Shown: positions 25,481 through 35,336, counted from the first letter of the stretch. The stretch is 64,000 nt of DNA from Flavobacterium aquicola (GCF_003385115.1 NZ_QUNI01000008.1:124001-188000); one strand, 5' to 3'. Translations and numbers: made by a program. The notes: generated by a model from the sequence alone, not told the origin.

Positions 25481-26785
25481 TTATTCCCCATCAGGTTTGT
25501 CAGTTCCAATTCGGGCGCTCATTGGCACAGTCCAGTCACTTGGTTTGCCTGGGTTTTTAAAAATATAATGAGGAACTGTCGGTTTTATATGTTTAGCAAA
25601 AGCAAAACCTGCGTTTTTAATATTCTGTACTATACATCGAGCTACTTCATTGGCACCAAAACTATTAAAATGGGTATTATCAGCCAAAGCACCTATTTGT
25701 CCGGGAAAGGTGCCGTCTGGATAATGAACGAAGGCTTTTTTCGAAAGTTCATTACCCCAGCTTTGGTACAAAGAAGTTGTCATTTTAGTAACATCTATCA
25801 AAGGAACCTGCATCTCTTGAGCCACTTTTCGCATTGCATCCGGAAACTCGCCGTGAGTAGGCTTCAAAGTCCCATTAGAATTAAAAATACGTCTTTGTAC
25901 TGGAGTTATCAATATTGGAGAACCTCCTTTATTTCTGGTTTTGGTAATTAAATCCTTTAATAAAGCGGTATACACCCCCGAAGCACTTTTTCCGTCTCCT
26001 GTTGCTTTTTCGTCATTGTGGCCAAACTCAATAAAAAGATAATCGCCTGGCTCCATTAAGTATAAAATTTTCTCCAATCGATAGGTGGCCTCAAAAGATC
26101 TGAGTGTCAATCCTGAATAAGCATAATCAGCAATCACAACATCTGTCGTTAGATAATTTTGAAAAAACTGCGGCCATGATGCCCACGGCTCCATATCATG
26201 TTCCATAACAGTAGAATCCCCAGCCATATAAATTGTTATAATTTTTGAAATAGGAGTGACCTTAATGCTTTGAACAATTGATGTCCCCAAAAACTCTAGG
26301 GTCAGTTTCTCATCCCAATTCAGCCCTTTAAGTTCGGCAGATTTAAGATTTATGGTATTGTTTATATCAAATTTCGCATTTCTTACATTGACCACAAACC
26401 GCATTGTTTTAGTTTCTTTTGGAGCAGTTTTAATCTCCCGCAGCATCAATCTTCTGGACTCGGCCTTTACAGTTGTAATACCGCTATTATTGCCACCCAA
26501 AACGACTTCCACACTATAATTCCCTTCTGAAAGCTTCATCGAAAAATAAAACGGGCTCTTAGCCGATATTGATTTGTCGTCAAAAGCTACATTTTTATCA
26601 GATTGCAAATCAAATCCGTATCCAATAGCTTTGGTATACACAACAGCTTTATTTATGACAGTACCAGTTTTTTTATCAGCATTTGTACCAAAATAAAATT
26701 CTTTAATTGGTGCGTTATCTTGGGCATTAGCACAGAATAAATGGGTTATGCATAGAAATAAAAAGATGCTTTTAAAATGTTTCAT
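25481..26785 (-). CDS. Exported SGNH-hydrolase esterase, rhamnogalacturonan acetylesterase-like
   Basis: A 434-residue protein with a Sec signal peptide (ends FCANAQ). Residues 25-175 form a beta-sandwich (FYFSMKLSEGNYSVEVVLGG). The esterase domain follows with block I IYMAGDSTVMEHD (catalytic Ser in GDS), block III LFIEFGHNDEKAT (Asn) and block V ALADNTHFNSFGANEVA (Asp and His). This layout is that of family CE12 rhamnogalacturonan acetylesterases, which remove acetyl groups from pectin. It probably acts in the periplasm or on the cell surface. No polysaccharide-use locus surrounds it. Confidence 0.85.
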   Translation of the reverse strand: MKHFKSIFLFLCITHLFCANAQDNAPIKEFYFGTNADKKTGTVINKAVVYTKAIGYGFDLQSDKNVAFDDKSISAKSPFYFSMKLSEGNYSVEVVLGGNNSGITTVKAESRRLMLREIKTAPKETKTMRFVVNVRNAKFDINNTINLKSAELKGLNWDEKLTLEFLGTSIVQSIKVTPISKIITIYMAGDSTVMEHDMEPWASWPQFFQNYLTTDVVIADYAYSGLTLRSFEATYRLEKILYLMEPGDYLFIEFGHNDEKATGDGKSASGVYTALLKDLITKTRNKGGSPILITPVQRRIFNSNGTLKPTHGEFPDAMRKVAQEMQVPLIDVTKMTTSLYQSWGNELSKKAFVHYPDGTFPGQIGALADNTHFNSFGANEVARCIVQNIKNAGFAFAKHIKPTVPHYIFKNPGKPSDWTVPMSARIGTDKPDGE

Positions 26786-26863
26786 AAAGTGGGGGCTTAA
26801 AATTATTTGATATAAACTGATTGCTAATGTACAATGATTGCTCTTAAAAATATAGAATAAATT

Positions 26864-28093
26864 TTAATGACCAATCACAATTTCATCATCTCCATTATTC
26901 ACAATAGTTTCCTTAATATTCCTTTTGCCAATATTCAAAACAATAAAAGCAATAATCGTGGTACAGGTCATAATAGCCACCATCGGAACCATCGAATCTT
27001 TTACAAAAATCCCAACTGCAAACGATGATAAAGCACCAATACCCAACTGAGTAGCACCCATCAATGCCGAGGCGCTTCCAGTATTTTTAGCAAAAGGAGC
27101 GAGGGTCAATCCAGCTGTGTTAGGGTTGGAAATACCCAAACAAGCCAAAAACAGAAACAACAGTGTCATTGTACTGTACAATCCTAAATCATCATTTATT
27201 GCCAAAATCAAAAAGACCGTACTGATTGCTATTTGGGCAGTCAATGCACCAAAAATCATCTGCTCACTGGAAAATCTTCGCAGTAATATGGAATTCAATT
27301 GGCTTGAACCAATAAAACTCACAGACATAAAAGCAAATATCCAGCCGTAAACTGTAGCATCAACTTTTAAAATATCCATGAACAGAATTGGAGAAGCTGC
27401 AACATAAGTAAACAACCCAGAGAATGCAATAGATCCCGTCAAGGCATATGTATAAAACTGTGGCACTTTGATGATTGATACAAAATTAGCAATGATTGGT
27501 TTGGGTTTCAGCGAAATAGTTGGATCAGGTTTATGACTGTCCGGCAAACCTACTTGTGATGCAATCAATATAAAAGTCCCTAGAAACATTAGGATATAAA
27601 AAATTGGATGCCAGCCGTAGTAAGTGGTAACATAACTTCCAATGGTTGGTGCCAGCATTGGCGAAAGCCCAAGAACCAGCATTAATTTGGATAAAACATT
27701 TGGTATTTCCTTCACAGGAAACAAATCCCGAACCATCGCAACCGCAGCGACTGTAGCCGCACAGCTGCCAACAGCCTGAATAAATCTAAGTCCGATAAAA
27801 ACATGAATATCAGCCACCACAGCACATCCAAAAGAAGCCAGAATATAAACCATCAGCCCAATAAACAAAGGCTTTTTTCGTCCAAAACGATCCAATAACG
27901 GACCATATAATAATTGTCCAAATGAAATTCCTATAAAATAACTCGAAAGCGATTCTGAAACCAAAGTTACCGAAGTATGAAGATCCTTAGCAATCCCCGA
28001 AAAACTAGGCAAATACATATCAATCGAAAATGGCCCAAGAGCCGTCATAGAACCCAAAATCAGTATCAGCTGAATGTATTTTCCTTTTGTCAT
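26864..28093 (-). CDS. Bcr/CflA family multidrug efflux MFS transporter
   Basis: A 409-residue protein with twelve transmembrane segments. The first loop has the family motif PFSIDMYLPSF, then the MFS motif A form GPLLDRFGRKKPLFIGL, and motif C LVLGLSPMLAPTIGSYV in TM5. Bcr/CflA proteins export drugs such as bicyclomycin and sulfonamides by proton antiport. I chose the ATG at 28093 because a perfect -7 box overlaps the upstream TTG at 28114, so the longer form could not be transcribed in full from that promoter. Confidence 0.88.
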   Translation of the reverse strand: MTKGKYIQLILILGSMTALGPFSIDMYLPSFSGIAKDLHTSVTLVSESLSSYFIGISFGQLLYGPLLDRFGRKKPLFIGLMVYILASFGCAVVADIHVFIGLRFIQAVGSCAATVAAVAMVRDLFPVKEIPNVLSKLMLVLGLSPMLAPTIGSYVTTYYGWHPIFYILMFLGTFILIASQVGLPDSHKPDPTISLKPKPIIANFVSIIKVPQFYTYALTGSIAFSGLFTYVAASPILFMDILKVDATVYGWIFAFMSVSFIGSSQLNSILLRRFSSEQMIFGALTAQIAISTVFLILAINDDLGLYSTMTLLFLFLACLGISNPNTAGLTLAPFAKNTGSASALMGATQLGIGALSSFAVGIFVKDSMVPMVAIMTCTTIIAFIVLNIGKRNIKETIVNNGDDEIVIGH

Positions 28094-28111
28094 AATCTTT
28101 TTTGTCTGCCG

Positions 28112-28119
28112 CAAAGATA
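28112..28119 (-). promoter_or_regulatory. -7 promoter box that fixes the start of the efflux gene
   Basis: TATCTTTG on the minus strand equals TAnnTTTG and lies 18 bp before the ATG at 28093. The rest of the 340-bp gap up to 28455 holds the terminator of the DUF2911 gene and otherwise only AT-rich sequence. Confidence 0.55.
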
Positions 28120-28400
28120 GGGTATTGAAATATTATAATTTTCATGAAGCGTTAAATGAAAATTATTGCTGCTTTAAATTGAAGAACGATATCATATATA
28201 AAACGTTCAAAACAATGAGATTTTCACCAGTTTCTCATAAAAAACATGCATATGTAAATGAATTATAATTTATATTATGTAAAATAGAATAATTAAAAGA
28301 TCTATTTCTTTTAATCATTCTATTACTTTCTTCAACTCACGAGACAAAAAAAACTTTAAACAAATACATACACCTACTTGAAAACTAAAGACAAAAAAAA

Positions 28401-28423
28401 ATCATCGCCTATTTGACGATGAT
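28401..28423 (-). terminator. Terminator of the DUF2911 gene
   Basis: ATCATCG and CGATGAT form a 7-bp stem around a 9-base loop. On the minus strand it is followed by a run of T, 33 bp after the stop codon. Confidence 0.8.
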
Positions 28424-28455
28424 TTTAAATTATTCAGCAAAATATTTTAGAAATA

Positions 28456-28962
28456 TTATTTTACGCTAAAACTGATATTCCATGTATCCCAGCTCAAAAC
28501 AACATCATTTGAATTAATTTTATAAACTAATTTTTCAACGCTTGAACCAGCAGTTTTTGGTTTTACTTTTACACGAAGCTGATCTTTCTTTTCATCATAT
28601 TTATAAGCTCCCCATTGTTTAGCTTCTTTATTAAATATAATTGTACTTTCTTTTTCATTTGGGATTACAAAAAACGAATATTTTCCTGCCGGCAGTTTTG
28701 AACCTTCAATAGTAATTTCTTTATCTGTTTCAAATGTTGTTGCATCATTTGCTCCAGCACGCCAAACAGCATCAAATGGTACTAATTCTCCCCAAATTTT
28801 TCTCTCTCTTACAGACGGACTTCCATAATTGATTGTAATTGTAGCTCCTTTAATTTTTCCCGTTACAGTCTCAGCCGGACTTTTAGGTTTGTCTTGCGCA
28901 TTTGCAAATACTAAAGTAAATAATGCAATTAATACAGCGAATTGATTTTTTAAGGCTTTCAT
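28456..28962 (-). CDS. Exported DUF2911 family protein
   Basis: A 168-residue protein with a Sec signal peptide (ends FANAQ). The DUF2911 features are clear: ITINYGSPSVRERKIWGELV, PFDAVWRAGANDATTFETD and LPAGKYSFFVIPNEKESTII. The family is common in Bacteroidetes, and no activity is known. It stands as a single gene with its own terminator and is transcribed away from the DUF294 gene. Confidence 0.88.
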   Translation of the reverse strand: MKALKNQFAVLIALFTLVFANAQDKPKSPAETVTGKIKGATITINYGSPSVRERKIWGELVPFDAVWRAGANDATTFETDKEITIEGSKLPAGKYSFFVIPNEKESTIIFNKEAKQWGAYKYDEKKDQLRVKVKPKTAGSSVEKLVYKINSNDVVLSWDTWNISFSVK

Positions 28963-29139
28963 AGTGTTTTTTTAATTATTTTGAAATAAAATTAAATAAT
29001 TGCCGCCAATACCATACCATCACATATTATTTTATGAAAAATTTAACTATTCTGTAATTTAAACACTTAACAATTTTATATCTTCGTTTTGAAGCCAATT
29101 TTTTATTATTTTTACAAGCCTTACTTTTAGAACAAAACT

Positions 29140-31056
29140 ATGAATACAATTGCCGAAAATATTGCTGATTTTTTAAAAGAATATCCACCGTTTGACAACT
29201 TGACTTTCCAAGAGCTATCAGCTATTGCGACAAATATCCGCGTTTTAAATTTAGATAAAAACGAAACTTTATTTCAAATAAATGACAAATTACATGATTG
29301 TTTTTATGTAGTTGCCTCTGGTACGATTAATTTATCAGTCATTGCAGATGCTGAAGAAACACTTTTAAATAAGTGTCATACCGGTGATGTTTTAGGGCTA
29401 AGACCCTTTTTTGCCAAAAACAATTATATGATGACGGCGAAATCCAGAGAAGACAGTATCGTATATGGTATTCCAATTACAACATTCAGGCCTTTTGTTG
29501 CTAATAATCCAGACGTATTAAATTTCCTTTTGGAAAGTTTTGCAACTAACACCTGGAATCCTAAAGAAAAAGAAAGCTTAAGAGGGAAACTGGCTAATGA
29601 CAATGTCTTTAATTTAGATCAGAAGTCAGAAATGCAGTATTTTCAATCTTTAAATTATAATCGTTCACCACTGACAGCTTCCATCAATGATACAGCGAAG
29701 GATGTTGCTGTTTTAATGACAGAAAATGCTACAACAAGTGTTACTATATGTCAGGATCAGCTGCCTATCGGAATTATTACTCATAGTGACATGTGTTCCA
29801 AAATCGCTACGGGGCAATTTCCTTTGACAGTTACCATGAAAGCTATTATGTCTTCTCCTGTTGTAACCGTTGTAGAAAACATTTCACTAGCTGAGGCACA
29901 GCTGCTAATGCTGAAAAACAATGTGACTCACCTATGCGTTACTTTGGATGGGACAGATAAATCAGTAATTAAAGGTGTGATTTCCGAACATGATTTAATT
30001 ATAGCTCAGGCCAATAATCCTGGAGTTTTAATAAAAGAAATTAAACGTGCATCCAGCCCTAAGGATTTAAAACATATTAGAGAACGACTAACAGAATTAA
30101 TTCAAAATTCAATTCACAAGAACATTCCGCTTTCCAATATAAACAACATTGCGAGCGAAATAAACTCCGCTATTTTAAAACGCGCAGTAGAATTATCGAT
30201 TTTGGAATTGGGTTCTCCCCTAGCAAGATTTGTTTGGTTAAGCATTGGAAGTCAAGGCAGAAAAGAGCAATTATTACTTACCGACCAAGATAGTATTTTA
30301 ATATTCGAAGATGTACTTCCTGATAAATACAGGGACGTAAGAGATTACTTTTTGAAATTAGGAAAAAGGACGACGGCCACACTCGAAAAAGTAGGCTACG
30401 AATTGTGTCCGAATGGTCATATGGCAAGCAATATACTTTGGTGTAAATCACTGACAGACTGGACTAAACAATATGACAGCTGGATGAATACTCCAGGAGA
30501 AAACAGCAACGACTTAAGCAGTATTTTCTTTGACTTAGAACTTGTTTTTGGTGAGAAAAAAATATTTGAAGCTATTGAAAATGTTATTTCAAAAAATCAG
30601 GAACACAACTCTTTATTTTTCGATTTCCTAGGCAATGATGCGTTAAGAAAAAATTCGCCTCTTACATTTTTCAAGAAATTTGCACTAGAAGAAGAAGAAC
30701 CATACAAAGGCAAATTTGATATAAAAACAAGAGCTTTAATGCCTCTTATTGATGGAGCAAGATTATTTGCATTACATTTTAACATCAAAGGACTTAACAA
30801 TACGTATTCACGTTTCAAACAATTAGCTATTATCGATTCCAAACATTCAGATATTTATTTAAACTGTGCCGAAGCATTTTTGACTTTATCTAAATTTAGA
30901 GTAAATGAAGGACTGAAAAATGAAAATTCTGGTCAGTATATAAGTATGAATGAACTTAGCAAATTAGACAAGGAAAAACTAAAGAATGCCTTAGCCCCAA
31001 TGAAAGACCTGGAAGAGTTAATTAAAAGTAATTTCAAACTAACGCAATTCTCATAA
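29140..31056 (+). CDS. cNMP-binding/CBS/DUF294 nucleotidyltransferase-like signalling protein
   Basis: A 638-residue cytoplasmic protein of several domains: a cyclic-nucleotide-binding beta barrel (residues 10-140), two CBS repeats (about 170-295, ending IKGVISEHDLIIAQ), a DUF294 GlnD-like nucleotidyltransferase domain (WLSIGSQGRKEQLLLTDQDS, with the GSxGR and DQD motifs) and the helical DUF294 C-terminal domain. Proteins of this layout probably sense nucleotides and modify a partner, but targets are unknown. The exonuclease-like gene starts 2 bp after its stop, so the two are translationally linked. Confidence 0.9.
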   Translation: MNTIAENIADFLKEYPPFDNLTFQELSAIATNIRVLNLDKNETLFQINDKLHDCFYVVASGTINLSVIADAEETLLNKCHTGDVLGLRPFFAKNNYMMTAKSREDSIVYGIPITTFRPFVANNPDVLNFLLESFATNTWNPKEKESLRGKLANDNVFNLDQKSEMQYFQSLNYNRSPLTASINDTAKDVAVLMTENATTSVTICQDQLPIGIITHSDMCSKIATGQFPLTVTMKAIMSSPVVTVVENISLAEAQLLMLKNNVTHLCVTLDGTDKSVIKGVISEHDLIIAQANNPGVLIKEIKRASSPKDLKHIRERLTELIQNSIHKNIPLSNINNIASEINSAILKRAVELSILELGSPLARFVWLSIGSQGRKEQLLLTDQDSILIFEDVLPDKYRDVRDYFLKLGKRTTATLEKVGYELCPNGHMASNILWCKSLTDWTKQYDSWMNTPGENSNDLSSIFFDLELVFGEKKIFEAIENVISKNQEHNSLFFDFLGNDALRKNSPLTFFKKFALEEEEPYKGKFDIKTRALMPLIDGARLFALHFNIKGLNNTYSRFKQLAIIDSKHSDIYLNCAEAFLTLSKFRVNEGLKNENSGQYISMNELSKLDKEKLKNALAPMKDLEELIKSNFKLTQFS

Positions 31057-31058
31057 TA

Positions 31059-31655
31059 ATGCTAGATTGGCTAAAAAATATAAACAAAGAACATCCCGAA
31101 TTTTGGAAAACTTACCTTGCTAAGTTTGACCAAAAACCTAAGCGGTACGTGGTGTTTACTACTGAAACTTCAGGATTAAATCCCGAGAAAGATGTTATTT
31201 TATCTATAGGTTCTTTTGCTATAATTAATAATAAAATCCATATCGGTGATAATTTTGAGTCTATTTTACTGCAATACAAATATTTTCATGACAATGGCTT
31301 GTCAAATGAATTTATTCTGGAAAGTAAAATGAAAAAATTAGGCGAACCAGAAGCTATTCAAAGCTTTATAGAATATATAGGAAATGCTGTTTTGATAGGA
31401 CATCACGTTGATTTTGATGTTGAAATGATTAACAATGCCTTAGAAAGACTAGATTGTGGCAGATTAAAAAATGAAGCCTTAGACATTGATGTAATGTATC
31501 GAAAACTAGTCGACATCAATGACAAACAGTTTTCATTGGATGAATTGTCAGAAATTTTTAAACTCCCTAAAAACTATCGCAATTCACCTTCGGAAGATGC
31601 TTATACGATTGCTTTATTATTTTTGAAATTGAAGAAAAAATTAGGCATTAAGTAA
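31059..31655 (+). CDS. DnaQ-like exonuclease-fold protein with altered catalytic motifs
   Basis: A 198-residue protein of the DEDDh exonuclease fold. Motif I reads VVFTTETSGL, so the usual Asp of the DxE pair is Thr34. Motif II VLIGHHVDFDVEMIN is intact. Motif III reads RNSPSEDAYTIALLF, where the catalytic His is replaced by Asn while the Asp remains. With two of five active-site residues changed it may bind but not cut nucleic acids, or bind a nucleotide. It is tightly coupled to the DUF294 sensor gene and is probably its partner. Confidence 0.8.
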   Translation: MLDWLKNINKEHPEFWKTYLAKFDQKPKRYVVFTTETSGLNPEKDVILSIGSFAIINNKIHIGDNFESILLQYKYFHDNGLSNEFILESKMKKLGEPEAIQSFIEYIGNAVLIGHHVDFDVEMINNALERLDCGRLKNEALDIDVMYRKLVDINDKQFSLDELSEIFKLPKNYRNSPSEDAYTIALLFLKLKKKLGIK

Positions 31656-31665
31656 TCGGCAAACC

Positions 31666-32151
31666 TTAGAGCGAAATTATCTTTTGGAAACGACCATGAT
31701 GCGTAATAGAAACTGGCCGTTTTGTCTCTGCAGTTGTATCTAAAAAATACGGAATTCCATTAGCCTTTTTTATATTTTCCAATGTTTCCAAAGATTTTAT
31801 TCTGTCAAAATCGGCAATATCAGAAACAGCAATAGAATAAATGCTGTTTTCAGTAATTTCTGTTTGGGTATAAAAAACAAAATCTTCTATAACAACCTTT
31901 CCCGAATTCTGATTTTCATAAAAACACTGCAACAACCACGGAAAATAACCTCTAATTCCCGTACGGCGGTTATAAATTTTATAAGCAGCTTCTTTTCTGC
32001 TCCATAAATTCCAAACCATTATTTCCGGATTGGAATCATTATAAATCATATTCTGCTCTTCCCAAGAAAATACTTTTTCTAAGAAACCTTTTCTTTTCCA
32101 ATTACTTTCCTTCCGGGATAATTCCAGATCTATTATATCATTCCCAATCAT
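31666..32151 (-). CDS. 4'-phosphopantetheinyl transferase superfamily protein
   Basis: A 161-residue single-domain transferase. MIGNDIIDLELSR supplies the first Mg-binding Asp, and VWNLWSRKEAAYKIYNRR supplies the WSxKEAxxK motif. The size fits the AcpS-like single-domain group rather than the double-size Sfp group. It overlaps the ACP gene by 4 bp (ATGA), so it most likely attaches the phosphopantetheine arm to that very ACP. Confidence 0.87.
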   Translation of the reverse strand: MIGNDIIDLELSRKESNWKRKGFLEKVFSWEEQNMIYNDSNPEIMVWNLWSRKEAAYKIYNRRTGIRGYFPWLLQCFYENQNSGKVVIEDFVFYTQTEITENSIYSIAVSDIADFDRIKSLETLENIKKANGIPYFLDTTAETKRPVSITHHGRFQKIISL

Positions 32152-32402
32152 TCTTTTAAGAGCTCCTTTTCAATAATACCGATAGCTTCTTTTACATTCA
32201 CCATTTGTTTCATCGATTCGTTATCAATTAAGATATCAAACTTCTCTTCAATATCTAAAATGACATCCACCAGATTAGCCGAATTTATTTTCAAATCATT
32301 GATAAAATCTGTTTCTTCAGAAAGAGATTCAAAAGCTCCTTGATCTTGAACATAAGGCCTTATTATATTTTTCAACTTTTCTAATGCTTCTTCTCTATCC
32401 AT
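32148..32402 (-). CDS. Acyl carrier protein of the type III PKS cluster
   Basis: An 84-residue acidic four-helix protein. The attachment serine is probably Ser41 in LKINSANLVDVILDIEEKF; the usual DSL is NSA here, a mark of a specialised ACP rather than the housekeeping AcpP. It stands between the transferase and the ketosynthase genes. It should carry the acyl chain built by the ketosynthase and dehydratase of this cluster. Confidence 0.88.
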   Translation of the reverse strand: MDREEALEKLKNIIRPYVQDQGAFESLSEETDFINDLKINSANLVDVILDIEEKFDILIDNESMKQMVNVKEAIGIIEKELLKE

Positions 32403-32445
32403 AAATTTACCTTTTTACAACATTAACTATTTAATATCAAGACTA

Positions 32446-33720
32446 CTAAGATATATATTTTTTAAAAACAACGCATCCATTAACATCTCCGAAACCAAAA
32501 CTTGCCTTTAAAACAACATTTAAATCGGTTTCAATCAGTTTTAAAGGAACTTTCGAAGCATCTATAACCGTTTCAATTTCAGGATTTAAGTCTTCACAAT
32601 TTCGATTTGGGAAAACAAATCCTTGATACAATTGCAAAACAGTGGCAACGCTTTCAATACTTCCAGCTGCTGACAAACAATGCCCTACAGTCGATTTCAG
32701 CGAATTTATATAAGGAAAATCAATTCCTTTTCGGTTTAAAGCCGTACTCCAATTCAGAATTTCCAAACCATCCTTTGCAGTTGCTGTAAGATGACCGTTA
32801 ACAGCATCAACTTCCTGACCAGTAATTCCAGTACTTAACATCGCACTTTGAATACATTTTTGAACAGCAGCAGGATTTGGCGCAGTCAATGTTCCTAAAC
32901 CTCTTTGCCCTCCTGAATTCAAGGCTCCTCCAGTAACTTCTGCATATATCCTCGCACCGCGTGCCAAAGCTGTTTCTAAATCTTCCAGAACCAAAGCTCC
33001 CGCACCGCTTGCAGGAACAAATCCCGATGCACTGGCAGACATTGGCCTTGAACCTGTTTCAGGCGATTGATTGTGTTTATAAGTACAAACTCTCATTGCA
33101 TCAAATCCCCCCCAAATATAAGGTCCGGAATCACTTGTACTACCAGCTAAAATGCGTTTTGCCTGCCCAGATTGTATTCGCTCATATCCCAAAATAATGC
33201 TTTCGGTTCCTGTAGTACAGGCAGAAGAATTAGAAGTAACAAGATTTCCCAATCCTAATTTCCCTCCTAAATAAGCACTGACACCACTATTCATTGTTTG
33301 AATTACCGAATTACTTCCTAAATTTCTAACTTTAAATTCATCAATTTTATAAATACTTTCCCTGAATTTATTAATTCCAGAAGTTCCAGAACCAAAGATT
33401 GTACCGCTGTCCCAATCAGGTTCGTCAAATCTTTCCATTGATAAACCGGCATCATTCCAAGCATCAATTCCTGCAATAACCCCATATAAAATGCCTGAAG
33501 AATTAAAATTTTTAAGCTCAAGCTCTGTGAAATATTTTAATGCTAATTCTGTAGAGATATCTGGCATTCCGGCAATCTGGCAGGAAAATTTTAATCTTTC
33601 CAATTCTTCAAAATGCTTTATTCCCGAAATTCCATTTTTTACCGCATGCTGAAACGCGTCAAGCCCTACTCCGTTTGGAGCTGCAACACCCATACCTGTT
33701 ATGACAACGCGTTTTTTCAT
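32446..33720 (-). CDS. Beta-ketoacyl-[ACP] synthase (KAS I/II type)
   Basis: A 424-residue condensing enzyme with the full Cys-His-His set: Cys168 in NSSACTTGTE, His310 in VNGHLTATAKDG (with Lys316) and His347 in STVGHCLSAAG. The N terminus KKRVVITGMGVAAPNG and the end KASFGFGDVNG match FabF-type enzymes. It lies in a dedicated cluster, so it probably elongates the acyl chain on the cluster ACP. No ketoreductase or enoyl reductase gene is present, so those steps would be borrowed from primary fatty acid synthesis. Confidence 0.9.
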   Translation of the reverse strand: MKKRVVITGMGVAAPNGVGLDAFQHAVKNGISGIKHFEELERLKFSCQIAGMPDISTELALKYFTELELKNFNSSGILYGVIAGIDAWNDAGLSMERFDEPDWDSGTIFGSGTSGINKFRESIYKIDEFKVRNLGSNSVIQTMNSGVSAYLGGKLGLGNLVTSNSSACTTGTESIILGYERIQSGQAKRILAGSTSDSGPYIWGGFDAMRVCTYKHNQSPETGSRPMSASASGFVPASGAGALVLEDLETALARGARIYAEVTGGALNSGGQRGLGTLTAPNPAAVQKCIQSAMLSTGITGQEVDAVNGHLTATAKDGLEILNWSTALNRKGIDFPYINSLKSTVGHCLSAAGSIESVATVLQLYQGFVFPNRNCEDLNPEIETVIDASKVPLKLIETDLNVVLKASFGFGDVNGCVVFKKYIS

Positions 33721-33790
33721 TTAAACTAAAATATCTGTAAAATTTCAAAAAAGTGACATTTAATGACTGCTTAGTCATTTCGATTCTGAT

Positions 33791-34219
33791 TCAACCAACC
33801 ATACCGGCAATTACACCGCTACAAACTGTTTCGCCTTTTGCATTTTGCATAGTGACTTTACATTTTAATTTTCCAAATCTAAAATAGATTTTTTCTGAAA
33901 TCACTGTTACTTTTTCATTTGGAAAAACTGGTTTTATAAAATCAATATTAACTGATGTTAAACTAATTAGCGATATTTTATTCGTATTTTCATTTAACAG
34001 AAATATACCCAAGCAAACAACTCCTATCTGCGCCATAACCTCAGTTAGAATAACTCCTGGCGTAACTGGCTTATCCTTAAAATGACCATTGTAAAAATCA
34101 AGGTTTTCATCAAAAGTAAATTCTCCCTCCACTCCGTTTTCATCAATTCTTATAATCTCATCCACAAACAGAAACGGCTTAGCATAAGGCAACCTTGAAA
34201 TTATATCAGTTTTTTCCAT
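33791..34219 (-). CDS. 3-hydroxyacyl-[ACP] dehydratase, FabZ-like hotdog
   Basis: A 142-residue hotdog enzyme. The catalytic His46 stands in DFYNGHFKDKPVTPGVILTE and the acidic residue is Glu60 at its end, as in FabZ. The start RLPYAKPFLFVDEI is also family-typical. It dehydrates 3-hydroxyacyl-ACP and would introduce a double bond into the chain used by the type III PKS. The gap to the PKS gene is only 18 bp. Confidence 0.87.
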   Translation of the reverse strand: MEKTDIISRLPYAKPFLFVDEIIRIDENGVEGEFTFDENLDFYNGHFKDKPVTPGVILTEVMAQIGVVCLGIFLLNENTNKISLISLTSVNIDFIKPVFPNEKVTVISEKIYFRFGKLKCKVTMQNAKGETVCSGVIAGMVG

Positions 34220-34237
34220 TATTAAAACAAATTTTCT

Positions 34238-35290
34238 CTAAAACTGCAGTAAAACTCTTTGAGCCGAAAATCCTGGCCCGAAACTCAGCATCAATCCTTT
34301 CGAGCCTTTTTTAGGTTTTTTATCCATAAATCGCTCTAAAACACACAATACAGTTGCACTTGACATGTTTCCATATAGCTTTAAAACTTCTTTGGTGTCA
34401 TCAATATTTTTTTCATGACCAGAAAACAGCTGTTCAACAATCTGTATAATTTTTTTCCCTCCCGGATGAAAAATTAAATGGTCGATTGCTTCAATTTTTA
34501 AATTATTTTTTTGCAAAAAAGGATGTACAATTGCATCAAAATGAGAAGCAATTGTTTCTGGAACTTCAATATCCAAAACCATCTGCAGTCCAGAATTAGT
34601 CAGCTTAAATCCCATCATATCAATTTTATCATAAAAATGATACATCTCCTCATCCAAAATTTCAACTCCTTCATCCTCTTCAGCCGAAGAAAGCAACACA
34701 CAAGCCGCACCATCTCCAAAAATAGCAGCACTCACAATATTTGCCATCGAAAAATCATTCAATTGAAATGTTGCCGTAGGACTTTCAACTGCAATAACCA
34801 CTGCTTTTTTACCAGGATTTGCTTTGAGAAAATTCTTTGCGTAAATAATTCCTGAAATTCCTGCCGCACACCCCATTTCGGTAACTGGCAGACGCACAAT
34901 ATCCTGCCGTAATTTCAAACTATTAATCAAATAAGCATCTAATGACGGAATCATGATCCCTGTACAGCTCACAGTTATAATAAAATCCAGTTCTTCGGGC
35001 TGCCATTGTGCTTTTTTCAAAGCTTTATCCAAAACTTTCTCCCCTAAATCAATGACTTCTCTGATATAAATATCGTTTTTCTCTTCAAAAGAAGTATTTT
35101 CAAAAACCGAAATCGGATCCATTATCGAATACCTTTTATCAACTTCAGCTCCCTCAAAAATCTTCTTTACTTTTCGAATAAAACGCTCCTCCTGCCCTTC
35201 TAACCAAATATCCAAAAATGGAAGAATTTCCTCAGTAGTTCTTGAAAACTTCGGTAACTGCTTGGCAACACATTTTATTTTTACACTCAT
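34238..35290 (-). CDS. Type III polyketide synthase (chalcone synthase-like)
   Basis: A 350-residue homodimeric-type ketosynthase. The catalytic triad is Cys141 (VTEMGCAAGISG), His275 (LIFHPGGKK) and Asn308 (LYGNMSSAT), and the end motif LMLSFGPGFSAQ is the family GPG loop. Such enzymes extend acyl starters with malonyl units and cyclise them to resorcinols or pyrones. The ACP, ketosynthase and dehydratase genes nearby suggest that the starter is a special acyl chain on ACP, and a methyltransferase and a flavoenzyme follow for tailoring. Confidence 0.9.
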   Translation of the reverse strand: MSVKIKCVAKQLPKFSRTTEEILPFLDIWLEGQEERFIRKVKKIFEGAEVDKRYSIMDPISVFENTSFEEKNDIYIREVIDLGEKVLDKALKKAQWQPEELDFIITVSCTGIMIPSLDAYLINSLKLRQDIVRLPVTEMGCAAGISGIIYAKNFLKANPGKKAVVIAVESPTATFQLNDFSMANIVSAAIFGDGAACVLLSSAEEDEGVEILDEEMYHFYDKIDMMGFKLTNSGLQMVLDIEVPETIASHFDAIVHPFLQKNNLKIEAIDHLIFHPGGKKIIQIVEQLFSGHEKNIDDTKEVLKLYGNMSSATVLCVLERFMDKKPKKGSKGLMLSFGPGFSAQRVLLQF

Positions 35291-35336
35291 TATTTCATTT
35301 GATAGTTATATTTGAAATCAATAAAATCTAATCCAT

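Noticed and set aside
28094..28114. Longer N terminus of the Bcr/CflA transporter from a TTG
   Set aside because: A perfect -7 promoter box (28112-28119, minus strand) overlaps that TTG, and the ATG at 28093 gives the usual family start.
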